NCBI RefSeq assembly: GCF_014764445.1
Contig: NZ_CP061722.1
Span: 248,001-312,000, forward strand
Direction of reading: 5' to 3'
Source of the DNA: Pseudarthrobacter sp. BIM B-2242
Lineage (GTDB): Bacteria; Actinomycetota; Actinomycetes; Actinomycetales; Micrococcaceae
DNA: 64,000 nt
Below, in pieces: positions 24,487 through 33,346 of the stretch. How positions within the stretch are numbered: position 1 is the stretch's first letter; every line of letters starts with the position of its first letter. Position numbers and translations under genes: made by a program. A model generated the notes under the pieces. It searched no databases. It worked only from the letters and a program-made list of their open reading frames with translations, and had not been told where the DNA came from.

Positions 24487-26232
24487 CTATTGGGTCCGGT
24501 ACATCGGGGGCGAATCCAGGTACGTGGGTGCCTGTTGATGGTTGGGACGAACGATGAGCCTTGGTTCCGAGGGGTCGTGCGCTGAAGTGTAGTCGGGCTC
24601 GCAGGAAGGCAATGGAGTACCGCTGGCAGCCAGCCACCTCGCACAGTTCCACGGTGTTCCCGCAGGAAAATATCGCAGGTAAATCGAGCTGGCCGTCGTG
24701 CAGTGGTCTCCCAGGTCCATCTGCACGCACAGCGTGTAGTCCATAGCCCCTGGAACACGGTCGGAAGGGCCGGCAGTTTCCACTTGCACAGTCGGCGTCC
24801 TCTTTTTGAGTTCAGCGCCGTCGAAGCAGGTTGTCGGGGTGGCCCGGGTGCACCATTTTCCGCTGAGCGCGTCGGGAAGCCCGGGGATGGCGGCAGCTGC
24901 GGGGGAGGGGGAGCGAGATGGGGTGGTGGCTGCTGGATAGGTGAGGGCTATGGTGTAGCCCTTGTAATTCAGGGCCGTGTCTGCGGCTGCCGCGAAGCCG
25001 CTGGCAGCTGTCTTGAGGCCCGACCATAGCCAGCTCATCACCTGGGCGAGCCTGACAGCGACAAAATTCTTGAGTATTTCTTCCGGAGCGTCGGCTAAGG
25101 CCACGCGTTCCATTACCTTGCCCATGCACGACATGACTGTGCCGAGTGCGCCGTCCAGATAGCTGCCTGCGGCCTTAGCGTTTGTGACGTCGACCGTGGC
25201 CATCCCCTGAAATCCTGCCACGCAGTCGGCGGCGTCAACAGCTGTCTGGATCTTCTCGACTGGCACCTTGCCTAGGAGATTTGTTGTCTCGAACGCCATG
25301 GCTGCTGTCTGGATGCCAAACCAGAGCGCCGTTGCAAGGTAGGCCGGGGGAGAGGGCTGGAGGTTCACACCTTTCAAACCGCTGGATTCATCCACCTTGT
25401 ACTCCACGGTCTCACCAGGTCCGATGATGTCGATGACGTTGGCACGCTTCGAGGGCGCGGTGATGTACTTGGCGAGCCGTGGCACCATTTGCCCGAAATC
25501 CAGGCTGCGGCTCCCCATTGTCAGGCCCGGGGTGCGCTCCGCGGACACTGCGTAACCGCGGGAGTTGTTCACCTTCAGAACAGTTGTGCCGTCCGGCGCT
25601 CTGCCGAGGCACCATTGCACCCTGCCGCCGCTGTCGCTGGTAACCGACACACCTCCTGTCCTGGCCTCCGCCTGGAGCTCACACTGTGGCTGTTCCCCGG
25701 TGCCGGAATCCCGATAGATGCGGTCCAGCTGGCCGCGCGCCTTATCCATCAGCCAGTCCCACTTTTCGGTGATCCAGTTGGAGAAGTGGGTCGTGCGCAC
25801 CACTAGGTCCCGGCCGGACACCTCGGTGTCCAGGACGTATTGGATCGGGTCACCGGGGTTCTCGTTGAACCCAACGAGTGGGGCAGGTTCACCGTCGACG
25901 ACGACGTCCTTGAACACCAGCGTCGCCTGGCCGGTCAGTTGCGCCCCGTCCAGGCTGATTGCCCAGCCGGAACGGTTCTCAGGCAGCGCGACCGGTTTGA
26001 CGTTCAATCGTCCCTCACCAGTAAACGAGGCCGCCGGAATCCGCACCTCCGGTGAACCGCCGCTGCTGGGCAGCACCACATCTTTGGCTTGGCTGACGGT
26101 GACCTCGCCATCGGCGTCCGGCTTCGCCACTGCGGTCCATGGAGGGGACCACACGCCTGTCAGCACCAGCACGACCGCCAGCGCGCAAACGACCGCGATC
26201 ACCGACAGGGCTACCCCCAGAAGCCTTTTCAT
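24487..26232 (-). CDS. Large exported hypothetical protein (581 aa)
   Basis: Begins MKRLLGVALSVIAVVCALAVV, an N-terminal signal or anchor. The outside part starts with a beta-rich region (about 50-170) that has a Ser/Gly-rich start resembling Ig-like modules, a helical centre with several hydrophobic stretches (VALADAPEEILKNFVAVRLAQV), and a C-terminal Cys-containing domain after a Ser/Pro linker (CTRATPTTCFDGAE; CVQMDLGDHC), with six or more Cys that could form disulfides. The ATG at 26232 is preceded at 6 nt by GAGAAT, a possible -10, so it may be leaderless. Divergent from pilA; a cell-surface role is likely but the family is not recognised. Confidence 0.6.
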   Translation of the reverse strand: MKRLLGVALSVIAVVCALAVVLVLTGVWSPPWTAVAKPDADGEVTVSQAKDVVLPSSGGSPEVRIPAASFTGEGRLNVKPVALPENRSGWAISLDGAQLTGQATLVFKDVVVDGEPAPLVGFNENPGDPIQYVLDTEVSGRDLVVRTTHFSNWITEKWDWLMDKARGQLDRIYRDSGTGEQPQCELQAEARTGGVSVTSDSGGRVQWCLGRAPDGTTVLKVNNSRGYAVSAERTPGLTMGSRSLDFGQMVPRLAKYITAPSKRANVIDIIGPGETVEYKVDESSGLKGVNLQPSPPAYLATALWFGIQTAAMAFETTNLLGKVPVEKIQTAVDAADCVAGFQGMATVDVTNAKAAGSYLDGALGTVMSCMGKVMERVALADAPEEILKNFVAVRLAQVMSWLWSGLKTAASGFAAAADTALNYKGYTIALTYPAATTPSRSPSPAAAAIPGLPDALSGKWCTRATPTTCFDGAELKKRTPTVQVETAGPSDRVPGAMDYTLCVQMDLGDHCTTASSIYLRYFPAGTPWNCARWLAASGTPLPSCEPDYTSAHDPSEPRLIVRPNHQQAPTYLDSPPMYRTQ

Positions 26233-26310
26233 ACCGACATTCTCAGGGGTGCGACGGCATTTTCGGCGTAACCCGCCCATTGTTACGCGGCGGTGAGCAA
26301 CCGCGGGAAA

Positions 26311-26322
26311 TCTACGCATGTA
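26311..26322 (+). promoter_or_regulatory. Distal pilus box upstream of pilA
   Basis: TCTACGCATGTA, preceded by CCGCGGGAAA. 217 nt before pilA, so possibly a second promoter or an operator. Confidence 0.55.
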
Positions 26323-26456
26323 CAGAGCCGAGTGGGCTCAGCCTGCTCGCAACAGGCGACGAGCGATGGAAGGGCATGGATTGTTCGGCCAATTCCTGGA
26401 GGCAGGGCACGTGTCCGGCCCGCCCTGACACCACCCCGTACACCCGTCCCGCGAAA

Positions 26457-26468
26457 TCTACGCATGTT
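26457..26468 (+). promoter_or_regulatory. Proximal pilus box upstream of pilA
   Basis: TCTACGCATGTT, preceded by CCCGCGAAA and 60 nt before the GTG start of pilA. Confidence 0.6.
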
Positions 26469-26527
26469 CAGCGGCAGCACTGCCTTACCGCTTCACCCAC
26501 CTGAAAGTCCCATAGAAAGAGACACCC

Positions 26528-26974
26528 GTGAAGACAGCACTTCGTTTCCTGAACCCCAGCGCTGCCCGCGCCCGGCTTCTGAAGGCCAAGCCGGAAGACC
26601 GGCGGGAACGCGGCTTCTCGCTCATCGAAACCATGGCCGCCATGGCGATCGTCGCCATCCTCGCCCTGGCGATCGTCCCGCAGTTCGGCCGGTACATGGA
26701 GCGCGCCGCCGTGCAGAACGTCATCTCCGACATCTCCTCCGCGCAACTGCTCGTCGCCTCTGACTACGCGCTGTCCGGCAAGACCGCCTATGCGGCAGCC
26801 GACGTCACCGCATCCGTCGCTGCGACGACCAAGAACACGGAGACGACCCTCACCTCGGCGGTCAACACCACCACCAACTCCTACACGATCACCGGCACGT
26901 CCCTGGCTGTGAAGAACTACACCATGGTCTTCGACAGCAACCTCGGCAAGCTCGCCGTCAAGCGCGTCTCCTAA
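26528..26974 (+). CDS. pilA: Major type IV prepilin
   Basis: 148 residues. A long basic leader of 29 residues ends RRERG, and the mature protein begins FSLIETMAAMAIVAILALAI, with Glu at position +5 and Phe at +1, as required by prepilin peptidase and filament assembly. The C-terminal globular part is Thr-rich and has no Cys, so there is no D-loop disulfide. GTG start, with AGAAAGAGA upstream. A strong hairpin directly after the stop could lower transcription of the next genes. First of four pilin-like genes; its position and simple form make it the likely major subunit. Confidence 0.88.
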   Translation: MKTALRFLNPSAARARLLKAKPEDRRERGFSLIETMAAMAIVAILALAIVPQFGRYMERAAVQNVISDISSAQLLVASDYALSGKTAYAAADVTASVAATTKNTETTLTSAVNTTTNSYTITGTSLAVKNYTMVFDSNLGKLAVKRVS

Positions 26975-26980
26975 GTGGTC

Positions 26981-27011
26981 GCCGCCCCGGGCCTTCGCGG
27001 TCCGGGGCGGC
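26981..27011 (+). terminator. Strong hairpin between pilA and pilV-like gene (attenuator)
   Basis: GCCGCCCCGG at 26981-26990 pairs with CCGGGGCGGC at 27002-27011, a perfect 10-bp stem with an 11-nt loop, 6 nt after the pilA stop. No T-run. Such a stem would stabilise the pilA message and reduce read-through into the minor pilins. Confidence 0.6.
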
Positions 27012-27049
27012 CCCCTTCCCCCGGCAGGCAACGACAGAAAGAGGACACG

Positions 27050-27628
27050 ATGGATGCAGCAGCGGGCAACGCAGCATCATCCTCTGTGGACCTCGCTGCC
27101 GCCGCTCCTCAAGTCCTCGTCGTCCGCGGCCGGAAGCACAAGGAACGCGGGAATTCTCTCGTGGAGGTAATCATCTCCATGGGGCTGCTGTTCACCATCC
27201 TCACCGGATTCAGCGCGGCATACTTCAAGTCCAACGACGTCATGAAGGTTTCCGTCAACGAGACGGTGGCCGACCAGGCAGCAGCCGCGTACATCGAAAA
27301 GGCCCGCGCAGCCCAGTGGTCAACCGTCGGGACCGACACTGAGAACACCGCGCAACTGCCGGACCCGACCCTGGTGGTCAAAGGCGGCTCGCTGCCGGCT
27401 CTCTCCACCGTCACCATCCGCGGTCTCACCATCACTTTGAAGACGTCGATCGGCTGGACCAAGGCACCCATCAAGGGCGCCACCTACGGCAGCAAAACCC
27501 TTTACATCGATGCTTCCTGGCAGGAACGGGCAGGCGTCCCCGGCAGCATCCGCACTGTCCGCCAGGAGACCACCCTGACACCAGGGGTTGACCAGGCAGT
27601 GCCGTCCGGCATTCGGGGAGGTTCCTGA
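27050..27628 (+). CDS. Minor pseudopilin (PilV-like)
   Basis: 192 residues. Leader ends HKERG, and the mature part starts NSLVEVIISMGLLFTILTGF: Glu at +5 is present and +1 is Asn instead of the usual Phe or Met. A helical stalk and a small beta domain follow (STVTIRGLTITLKTSIGW). The ATG at 27050 has AAAGAGGACACG upstream. Its stop overlaps the next start (TGATG). Minor pseudopilin that may prime assembly. Confidence 0.8.
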   Translation: MDAAAGNAASSSVDLAAAAPQVLVVRGRKHKERGNSLVEVIISMGLLFTILTGFSAAYFKSNDVMKVSVNETVADQAAAAYIEKARAAQWSTVGTDTENTAQLPDPTLVVKGGSLPALSTVTIRGLTITLKTSIGWTKAPIKGATYGSKTLYIDASWQERAGVPGSIRTVRQETTLTPGVDQAVPSGIRGGS

Positions 27629-28887
27629 TGAGCGTCGCCCGCCTCTCCCGGCCCACCGCCGCCCTCAAGTCGCGGTCCCGCAAGGAAAAAGGCTTCGCCA
27701 TGGCCTTCGTCCTGATAATGCTGATCCTGCTCTCCGGGCTGACCTACATGTCCGCCGCCACGACGGGACGCACCATCAAGACCGCGGTCATGTCGCGGGA
27801 CTTCGTCGAATCCGGGCAGCTCGCCGACGCCGCTGTCCAGGATGCCCTGTACCACCTCAATGAGGGCAACCCCGCTGCGCTGCCGGTGGCCGGGTCCCCG
27901 AAGACGGGGTCCAACTCGACCGGCACCTGGTCCTGGTACGCCGATCCGGTCAAACCGGGCCTGGGCGGCGGCCGCGCAACCGTCATTCACGCCAGCGGCA
28001 CCTTCCGCGACGTCACCCGCTCCGTCACTGCCGGCGCGAACTCCCTGAACGTCGGCGGGTTCAAGGTCTTGGCCGACAAGCAGATCCAGTACGAGGCCGG
28101 CCCCGCTGGTGCCTTCAGCCACACTGTCCTGGGGCGGACCGTGAGAGTCCAGAACGGCGCCGGCGTCGGATCAGCGACACCTTTCCTGTCTGGCGTCGTC
28201 GGCATCAACGGCCCCGGCCCGCTGGATCTGGCCACCTACCCGGGCCTGACCTCGCCGCTGAACGTTTCGTCCTACCTGCTCTACGGCGGCCAGGCCGCAA
28301 ACCTGAACGTCAACGGTGCCATCAAGATCCCCGCCGGCATCGGCCTGGACCCCGCGTTCGTCAACGACAACCTGAGCAGGTGCGGCGGCACGGCCCCCGC
28401 CGACTGGGTGTCCTCGCGCACCGGCGGCATCCTGGTCGCCAACGACAACGTGGCCTGCTACGCCTCCATGCTCTTCGACGTCCCCACCACCGTTGTCGGC
28501 ACCGGCGCGTTCAACGCCTTCGTCACCGGCGCCGTCACCTTCAACGAAAGCGCCAAGGCAGCCGCCTCGGGCACCGCCCTGAACATCTACACCAACGGCA
28601 ACGTCACCTTCAACACCACCCAGGTGACGGGCACCCCAATGGAAGTCCGGAACACCTTCATCTTCGCTCCCAAGGGCGCCTGCACGACGGCCCCGTTCCG
28701 CGCCAGCACCAAGGGCCTGACCTTCAGCGGATCCCTGGCCTGCGACAGCGTCACGGTGGCTGGACAGTTCACCGGAACCCCTGCAGTGAACCCGCTGGGC
28801 AATGACCCGGCCAAGGAAGGTGCCCTGTATTCGAGGGAGATCTGGACCCTTGTCGACTACAAGCAGCCGTCGGGAAGCCGCAGCTGA
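27628..28887 (+). CDS. PilX-like pilus protein with pilin-type N terminus (419 aa)
   Basis: The N terminus SRKEKGFAMAFVLIMLILLS has the Gly-Phe junction of prepilins and a membrane helix, but +5 is Phe, not Glu. PilX/GspK-type proteins lack this Glu because they sit at the filament tip. The remaining ~370 residues form a beta-rich, Gly/Asn/Thr-rich domain (LNVNGAIKIPAGIGLDP; ALNIYTNGNVTFNTTQ) that resembles a beta-helix. Four Cys lie in the C-terminal half (RCGG, VACY, ACTT, LACD). ATG overlaps the previous stop. Confidence 0.75.
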   Translation: MSVARLSRPTAALKSRSRKEKGFAMAFVLIMLILLSGLTYMSAATTGRTIKTAVMSRDFVESGQLADAAVQDALYHLNEGNPAALPVAGSPKTGSNSTGTWSWYADPVKPGLGGGRATVIHASGTFRDVTRSVTAGANSLNVGGFKVLADKQIQYEAGPAGAFSHTVLGRTVRVQNGAGVGSATPFLSGVVGINGPGPLDLATYPGLTSPLNVSSYLLYGGQAANLNVNGAIKIPAGIGLDPAFVNDNLSRCGGTAPADWVSSRTGGILVANDNVACYASMLFDVPTTVVGTGAFNAFVTGAVTFNESAKAAASGTALNIYTNGNVTFNTTQVTGTPMEVRNTFIFAPKGACTTAPFRASTKGLTFSGSLACDSVTVAGQFTGTPAVNPLGNDPAKEGALYSREIWTLVDYKQPSGSRS

Positions 28888-28916
28888 TCAGGCGACGGTG
28901 AGCCGTCCCGCGTTTA

Positions 28917-28928
28917 CCTACGCATGTT
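28917..28928 (+). promoter_or_regulatory. Pilus box upstream of the giant pilin gene
   Basis: CCTACGCATGTT, preceded by CCCGCGTTTA, 49 nt before the ATG at 28977. It gives this gene its own promoter within the pilin group. Confidence 0.6.
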
Positions 28929-28976
28929 AGGTGCTGAGCCCGCCACATCGTGCCACCGGCCGCACACAGGAGAGGT

Positions 28977-31900
28977 ATGGCATTGAAATTCAAGATCCTC
29001 GGCAAGCAGTTTGGTTTCGGCATCGCCGAAGCCATGCTGTCCATGGCGGTGGGTGCTGCCGTCATTGGCGGTGGCGTCTCCTACTTCGGTGAGGTCAGCC
29101 AGACGGCTGCCACATCCACAGTGCTTCAGGAAAAGACCAGCCGCGTCACCGACGCCCTGAACCGGACAGCGCAGAACGTCCAGGTCTCCGACCCGGTGCT
29201 CTACGCGACCCCGGACCAGCTGATGACCGCGTCCGTCGACGGTGACGGCAACAAGGTCATGACCCGGTTCCTGAAGTCCGGCGCGGCCTACTACCAGCAG
29301 ACCTGGACCGGCTACACCGGCTCCTACATGCCCGATCCCGGCCTGTGGATTGACCCGTCCGTGCAGGCAGCTGCCGCCCCCAACGGGGACGGCAAGCAGA
29401 GCACGATGACGCTGATCTCCAACGTCGCCCCCACGGCATCCTCGGCGTTCTCCTACGTCGGTGCCACCGGCAACACCATCGATGCCTCCGTCGCGCCCCT
29501 GACAACCACGGCCGGGAACACCAACCAGATCAAGCTGGTCAACATCAACCTGGCCGCAAACACCGTTGTCTCCTCTGACGGTGCTCAGCAGTTCTACGCC
29601 AACTCGACCGCCGCGGCTCCGAGGAACACCGCTGCCGGCGTCTCCGACGGCACCGTCGTGGCCCCGATCTGCCCCGCGACGTCCTTCACCGCGGCCAGCA
29701 CCCCGACCCAGCCGGAGCTGACCTGGACCGAGGTTCCGGGCGCGGCGTCCTACATCATCTACCGCAACTCGGCCGTGGTGGCGACACCGAACGCGACCAC
29801 CACCACCTGGAAGGACGTTTCCAACCCGGCCGGTGTCTCCGACTCCACCACCTACCGCGTGCTGGCCCAGTCCAGCAGCGGAGCGATCTCCGACTCCTGC
29901 CGGCCCGCCGTATGGCGGCCCCAGATCGGTCAGCCTGTGCTGATCAACTCCACGGTCCAGCCTGCCGGTGCCGACCCGAGCGCCTGGAACAGCACCACGC
30001 TGACCGCTCCGCGCATGGTGTTCAACTGGAACGCCGTCACGGGTGCCTCCGGCTACCAGCTGCTGTACCGCGAGGTCGACCCGGTCACCGGCAGCCCGCT
30101 GGGCACCGGCGCCTACACGAACATCGTGCTGGATGTCTCCACCCTGTCCTACACCTGGGACGGGGCCGGCTGGGGCAAGCGCTACGAGTGGTACCTGAAG
30201 GCCGACGCCCGCTCGGGCCAGTCCTCTGAGTCCCGCCACACCCAGATCCTGGCCCACCCGACTGCCCCGAAGGGCACGACCGTGAAGGCGTCCTACCTGG
30301 ATGACACCAAGGGCACGAACGACCTGACCTGGACCGCTGTGAGCACGGCGACCCGGTACGACGTGTGGCGCTACACCGCCGGAACCTCGGGAGCTGCGAC
30401 CCTCGTCGGCTCCACCACGGGCCTGTCCATCAAGGACACGGTTCCGTACGGTTCCAACTACACGTACTACATCGCATCCCGGAACTCCGGCCCCCGCGGC
30501 ACGGACGCTGCCGGCAACGACGTCACCGCAGACCGCTCCAGCCCCTCCCCGGAGTCTGCTGCGGCTGCTGCCAACAAGTCCGCCAAGGTGACCCAGCTGC
30601 AGTACCCGCCGATCCCGACGGTTGCCCCGATGGGCACGGCTGCGACCAACACCCGTGACTACGACGGCACCAACCGGATCATCTGGAACCCGGCCACCTC
30701 GGCCACCGGATACAAGGTGGGCCGCTTCGCGGTCAGCAACGCGGCCCTGACCTGCCTGACCGGAACCGACTGCAACGTCAACTCCGGCGGCACCACGGCC
30801 ACCCAGCTCGACGACGTCGCGGCGCCTGGCACCCAGTTCGATTACGCCGTCCTGGCCTACAACCCGACCGGCATGTCACGGGCGTTCTCGGCCAAGGCCC
30901 GGCTCACCCAGCGGCCGCCGGCCCAGACGCTCACGGTCACCCGCACCCCGGACCTGACCAACGACTCGTCCTCGTTCACCGCGGTCCAGAACGCCGACGC
31001 GGGCAACACGGGTGCAAACCTGTACTGCACGAGCGCGACATGCTCCTACGACCTGCTCCGGGACGGTGCCGTGGTGACCACCACGAACCACTCCCAGAGC
31101 GGTGCGACGCTGGCCTACAACAACGTGTACAACCCGCCCGGAGCCACCATGGACTACCGGGTCCGGGCAAAGAACGCTGCCATCACCAACGGCGGGTACT
31201 CGGACACGGTCTCGACCAAGGTCGACACCTACCCGGGCAACTTCGCCACCGGCCAGTCCCTGGGTGACTACTGGGGCAACATGCGCAGCCGCTTCCGGGT
31301 GAACATGGTCAACAGCGACATCAACGGCTCCAGCACCGGCATCCAGAACGGCTACACGACCCTCTGGTACGGCGCCTCAGCCGGCGCCACCTGGTTCGAG
31401 TTCGCCCGTTCGGTCGACAGCACCCGCGAGGCCCGCTCCAGCGACCCGAACCTCGGCCTGCCCGACCGCATGTGGTACTACGGCACCTACCAGGGCGGCG
31501 GAGCGAACAACTGGACGATCATCGCCGCCCCCGGCACGCTCTACCACTGGGACATCCGCGCCCACGCCGCGAACGGGCTGTCGCGGAACATCACCACCTC
31601 CAGCTTCTGGACCCCGCCGGATGTTCCCAACACAGGCACCACGATCGTGACCTGCTCGGGCAACCAGTACACCGACCAAAACAGCGCGACGTGGGACTGG
31701 CCGAACCACCACATCGGGGCACGGATGATCGCCAACAACCACCGAACCATCTACGGTGACTACTCCGGCACAAGCTACATCGGCTTTGCGCAGTACAAGG
31801 GCGGCAGCCGGGCTGACACCAGCTGGCTGTACTTGAGCTGGGCTGACGGTGACTCCGACGTCAACAGCGGTCCCGGCCAGGGCTACTACTACGGCGTCAC

Positions 31901-32120
31901 CAACGGCTTCCACGTCTGGACCGACATCGGCGGGTCGCTGACCTCGACGATCATCGAGCAGTCCATGACCTCGCTGGCCACCTTCGGCCGGGGCTGTGGG
32001 CCGGCGGGCGGCTGGTGGTGGGATCTGTGGGAGCCCACGGACGCCTGCTACGGCTACCAGCCCGGGCAGCCCTGTGAGGCCAACAACCCCTGGAACCGCC
32101 CGCAGTGGCACTCCTTCTAA
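28977..32120 (+). CDS. Giant pilin-headed protein with fibronectin III-like repeats (1047 aa)
   Basis: The N terminus is a prepilin: KQFG then FGIAEAMLSMAVGAAVIGGG, with Phe at +1 and Glu at +5, so it should be processed and packed into a filament like a pilin. The rest is some 1000 residues long, against about 150-200 for a normal pilin. From about residue 235 there are repeated fibronectin III-like units, seen as PELTWTEVPGAASYIIYRN, MVFNWNAVTGASGYQLLYRE, NDLTWTAVSTATRYDVWRY and NRIIWNPATSATGYKVGRF. The last ~270 residues are Trp/Tyr/Gly-rich (AGGWWWDLWEP) and hold several Cys. A tip adhesin is the best guess. ATG at 28977 with AGGAGAGGT. Confidence 0.75.
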   Translation: MALKFKILGKQFGFGIAEAMLSMAVGAAVIGGGVSYFGEVSQTAATSTVLQEKTSRVTDALNRTAQNVQVSDPVLYATPDQLMTASVDGDGNKVMTRFLKSGAAYYQQTWTGYTGSYMPDPGLWIDPSVQAAAAPNGDGKQSTMTLISNVAPTASSAFSYVGATGNTIDASVAPLTTTAGNTNQIKLVNINLAANTVVSSDGAQQFYANSTAAAPRNTAAGVSDGTVVAPICPATSFTAASTPTQPELTWTEVPGAASYIIYRNSAVVATPNATTTTWKDVSNPAGVSDSTTYRVLAQSSSGAISDSCRPAVWRPQIGQPVLINSTVQPAGADPSAWNSTTLTAPRMVFNWNAVTGASGYQLLYREVDPVTGSPLGTGAYTNIVLDVSTLSYTWDGAGWGKRYEWYLKADARSGQSSESRHTQILAHPTAPKGTTVKASYLDDTKGTNDLTWTAVSTATRYDVWRYTAGTSGAATLVGSTTGLSIKDTVPYGSNYTYYIASRNSGPRGTDAAGNDVTADRSSPSPESAAAAANKSAKVTQLQYPPIPTVAPMGTAATNTRDYDGTNRIIWNPATSATGYKVGRFAVSNAALTCLTGTDCNVNSGGTTATQLDDVAAPGTQFDYAVLAYNPTGMSRAFSAKARLTQRPPAQTLTVTRTPDLTNDSSSFTAVQNADAGNTGANLYCTSATCSYDLLRDGAVVTTTNHSQSGATLAYNNVYNPPGATMDYRVRAKNAAITNGGYSDTVSTKVDTYPGNFATGQSLGDYWGNMRSRFRVNMVNSDINGSSTGIQNGYTTLWYGASAGATWFEFARSVDSTREARSSDPNLGLPDRMWYYGTYQGGGANNWTIIAAPGTLYHWDIRAHAANGLSRNITTSSFWTPPDVPNTGTTIVTCSGNQYTDQNSATWDWPNHHIGARMIANNHRTIYGDYSGTSYIGFAQYKGGSRADTSWLYLSWADGDSDVNSGPGQGYYYGVTNGFHVWTDIGGSLTSTIIEQSMTSLATFGRGCGPAGGWWWDLWEPTDACYGYQPGQPCEANNPWNRPQWHSF

Positions 32121-32139
32121 CAAAGGCTTTACCCGAACA

Positions 32140-33297
32140 ATGAAAAACACCACCCACCGCACACGGTTGCTGCTCCTCACCCTCGGGGTGGCAGCCGTGT
32201 TCGTGGCCGTCACCGTTTTCGCTGTCTCCTCATCACACCGCCAGGCCCCGGCTGCCGCCGGAATCAACCCTGCGGCACTGTCCCTGGCGCCTACAGTCCC
32301 GGGCCTGGCCGCGGCTGATTCAGACACCGTTGTGCTTGCCCCGCACACGGGGGAGTGGTGGAAGAAGATCACGGCGATGGCACCGGCATCGATGGGGCTG
32401 CTGCCGCTGGACCCGGCAGGAGCTGGCGCGCCGGTGCTTCGGCTGGGTTACTCGCGGGGTCCTGACCATGCCGTACACGAGATCCCGAACACCGGTCCGC
32501 TGCGGCTCGTTTACCTGGAGGCAGCAAGCGCCGGGGACGCCGACATCATTGCGACCTGGCTCAAGAACCAGCCCCGGTACGACAACCGCCGCGTCCACGT
32601 CCAGGACCGCACCGTCATCGTGGGCCAGTCCTGGGACAGCACCTACGCGGTGCCGGAGCAGGCGATTCAGACGGTCGCGGCCTACCGGCCCGGGAACGCC
32701 ACGGCCCAGGGTTCCATGTGGCTGAACGTCGACCAGGAGATCGTGGCGCTGACCGGGGGAGCGGACACCAAGAGCGGAAAGGTCTACTCCGCCATCCTGT
32801 CGAAGGGGCTCGGCTTCAAGCCCGGCACCACCTGGATCGGATTCAGTGACAACGGCGACGACTGGTCCGGTGACTTCGCCGCCGGCGGCGTGGACAAGGC
32901 CCAGATCAGCTTCGACGATGCCAGGGCTGTCCTGGACGCCGATAAGAAGGTCCTTGCTGAGGGCAAGGACGGCAACGTGACCACCAGGCTCATCGACGCC
33001 GGCACGGGAACCTTGATGAACGGCACGGCCATCACCGCCAACGGTGAAACGCTGGGTGGCGCGTCGACCAAGCACTTCCCGATGGTGGACGGCCAGATCG
33101 TCTCCCTCGTCAACAACGTTACGACCTGGACTTCTGCAGCGACGGGGGCCTACTCGGGACCGGAGTCCATCATCCAGCGCACGCTTTCCGCCAACGAGAA
33201 GTCCATGGTCATTGGCTACAGCTACGGAAGCGGTGACCCGGCAGCGGCCACCGGCCAGTCCCCGTTCGGTGCGGGAATCGGAAATCCGACGAAATAA
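32140..33297 (+). CDS. Exported hypothetical protein (385 aa)
   Basis: Begins MKNTTHRTRLLLLTLGVAAV with a signal or anchor segment to about residue 30. The outside region is long, with WLKNQPRYDNRRVHVQDRTV and PGTTWIGFSDNGDDWSGDF as distinctive stretches; no Cys. It follows the giant pilin by 19 nt and is almost surely co-transcribed. It could be an assembly partner or a surface anchor. No family recognised. Confidence 0.6.
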   Translation: MKNTTHRTRLLLLTLGVAAVFVAVTVFAVSSSHRQAPAAAGINPAALSLAPTVPGLAAADSDTVVLAPHTGEWWKKITAMAPASMGLLPLDPAGAGAPVLRLGYSRGPDHAVHEIPNTGPLRLVYLEAASAGDADIIATWLKNQPRYDNRRVHVQDRTVIVGQSWDSTYAVPEQAIQTVAAYRPGNATAQGSMWLNVDQEIVALTGGADTKSGKVYSAILSKGLGFKPGTTWIGFSDNGDDWSGDFAAGGVDKAQISFDDARAVLDADKKVLAEGKDGNVTTRLIDAGTGTLMNGTAITANGETLGGASTKHFPMVDGQIVSLVNNVTTWTSAATGAYSGPESIIQRTLSANEKSMVIGYSYGSGDPAAATGQSPFGAGIGNPTK

Positions 33298-33346
33298 GTT
33301 GACAGCATGCATTTCTACGTGTAACTTCCGGAACATGGAGAATTCT

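Larger units (their letters stand above)
26233..26527 (+). promoter_or_regulatory. Upstream regulatory region of the pilin operon
   Basis: 295 nt between divergent genes. It contains two plus-strand pilus boxes (26311 and 26457) 146 nt apart, the only gene start in the window with two copies. Both are preceded by CGCGRRAAATC-like sequence. No other gene is supported here. Confidence 0.5.

Noticed and set aside
28962..28968. CGCACACAG before the giant pilin gene as a type-A element
   Set aside because: No GGKGAG at the right distance; the site overlaps the Shine-Dalgarno.
28914..30257. Long open frame on the strand opposite the giant pilin gene (over 400 codons)
   Set aside because: Gly/Val/Arg-rich translation without any domain; a mirror frame of a high-GC gene, as are the long frames opposite flhA (45073-47040) and fliK (58078-59538).
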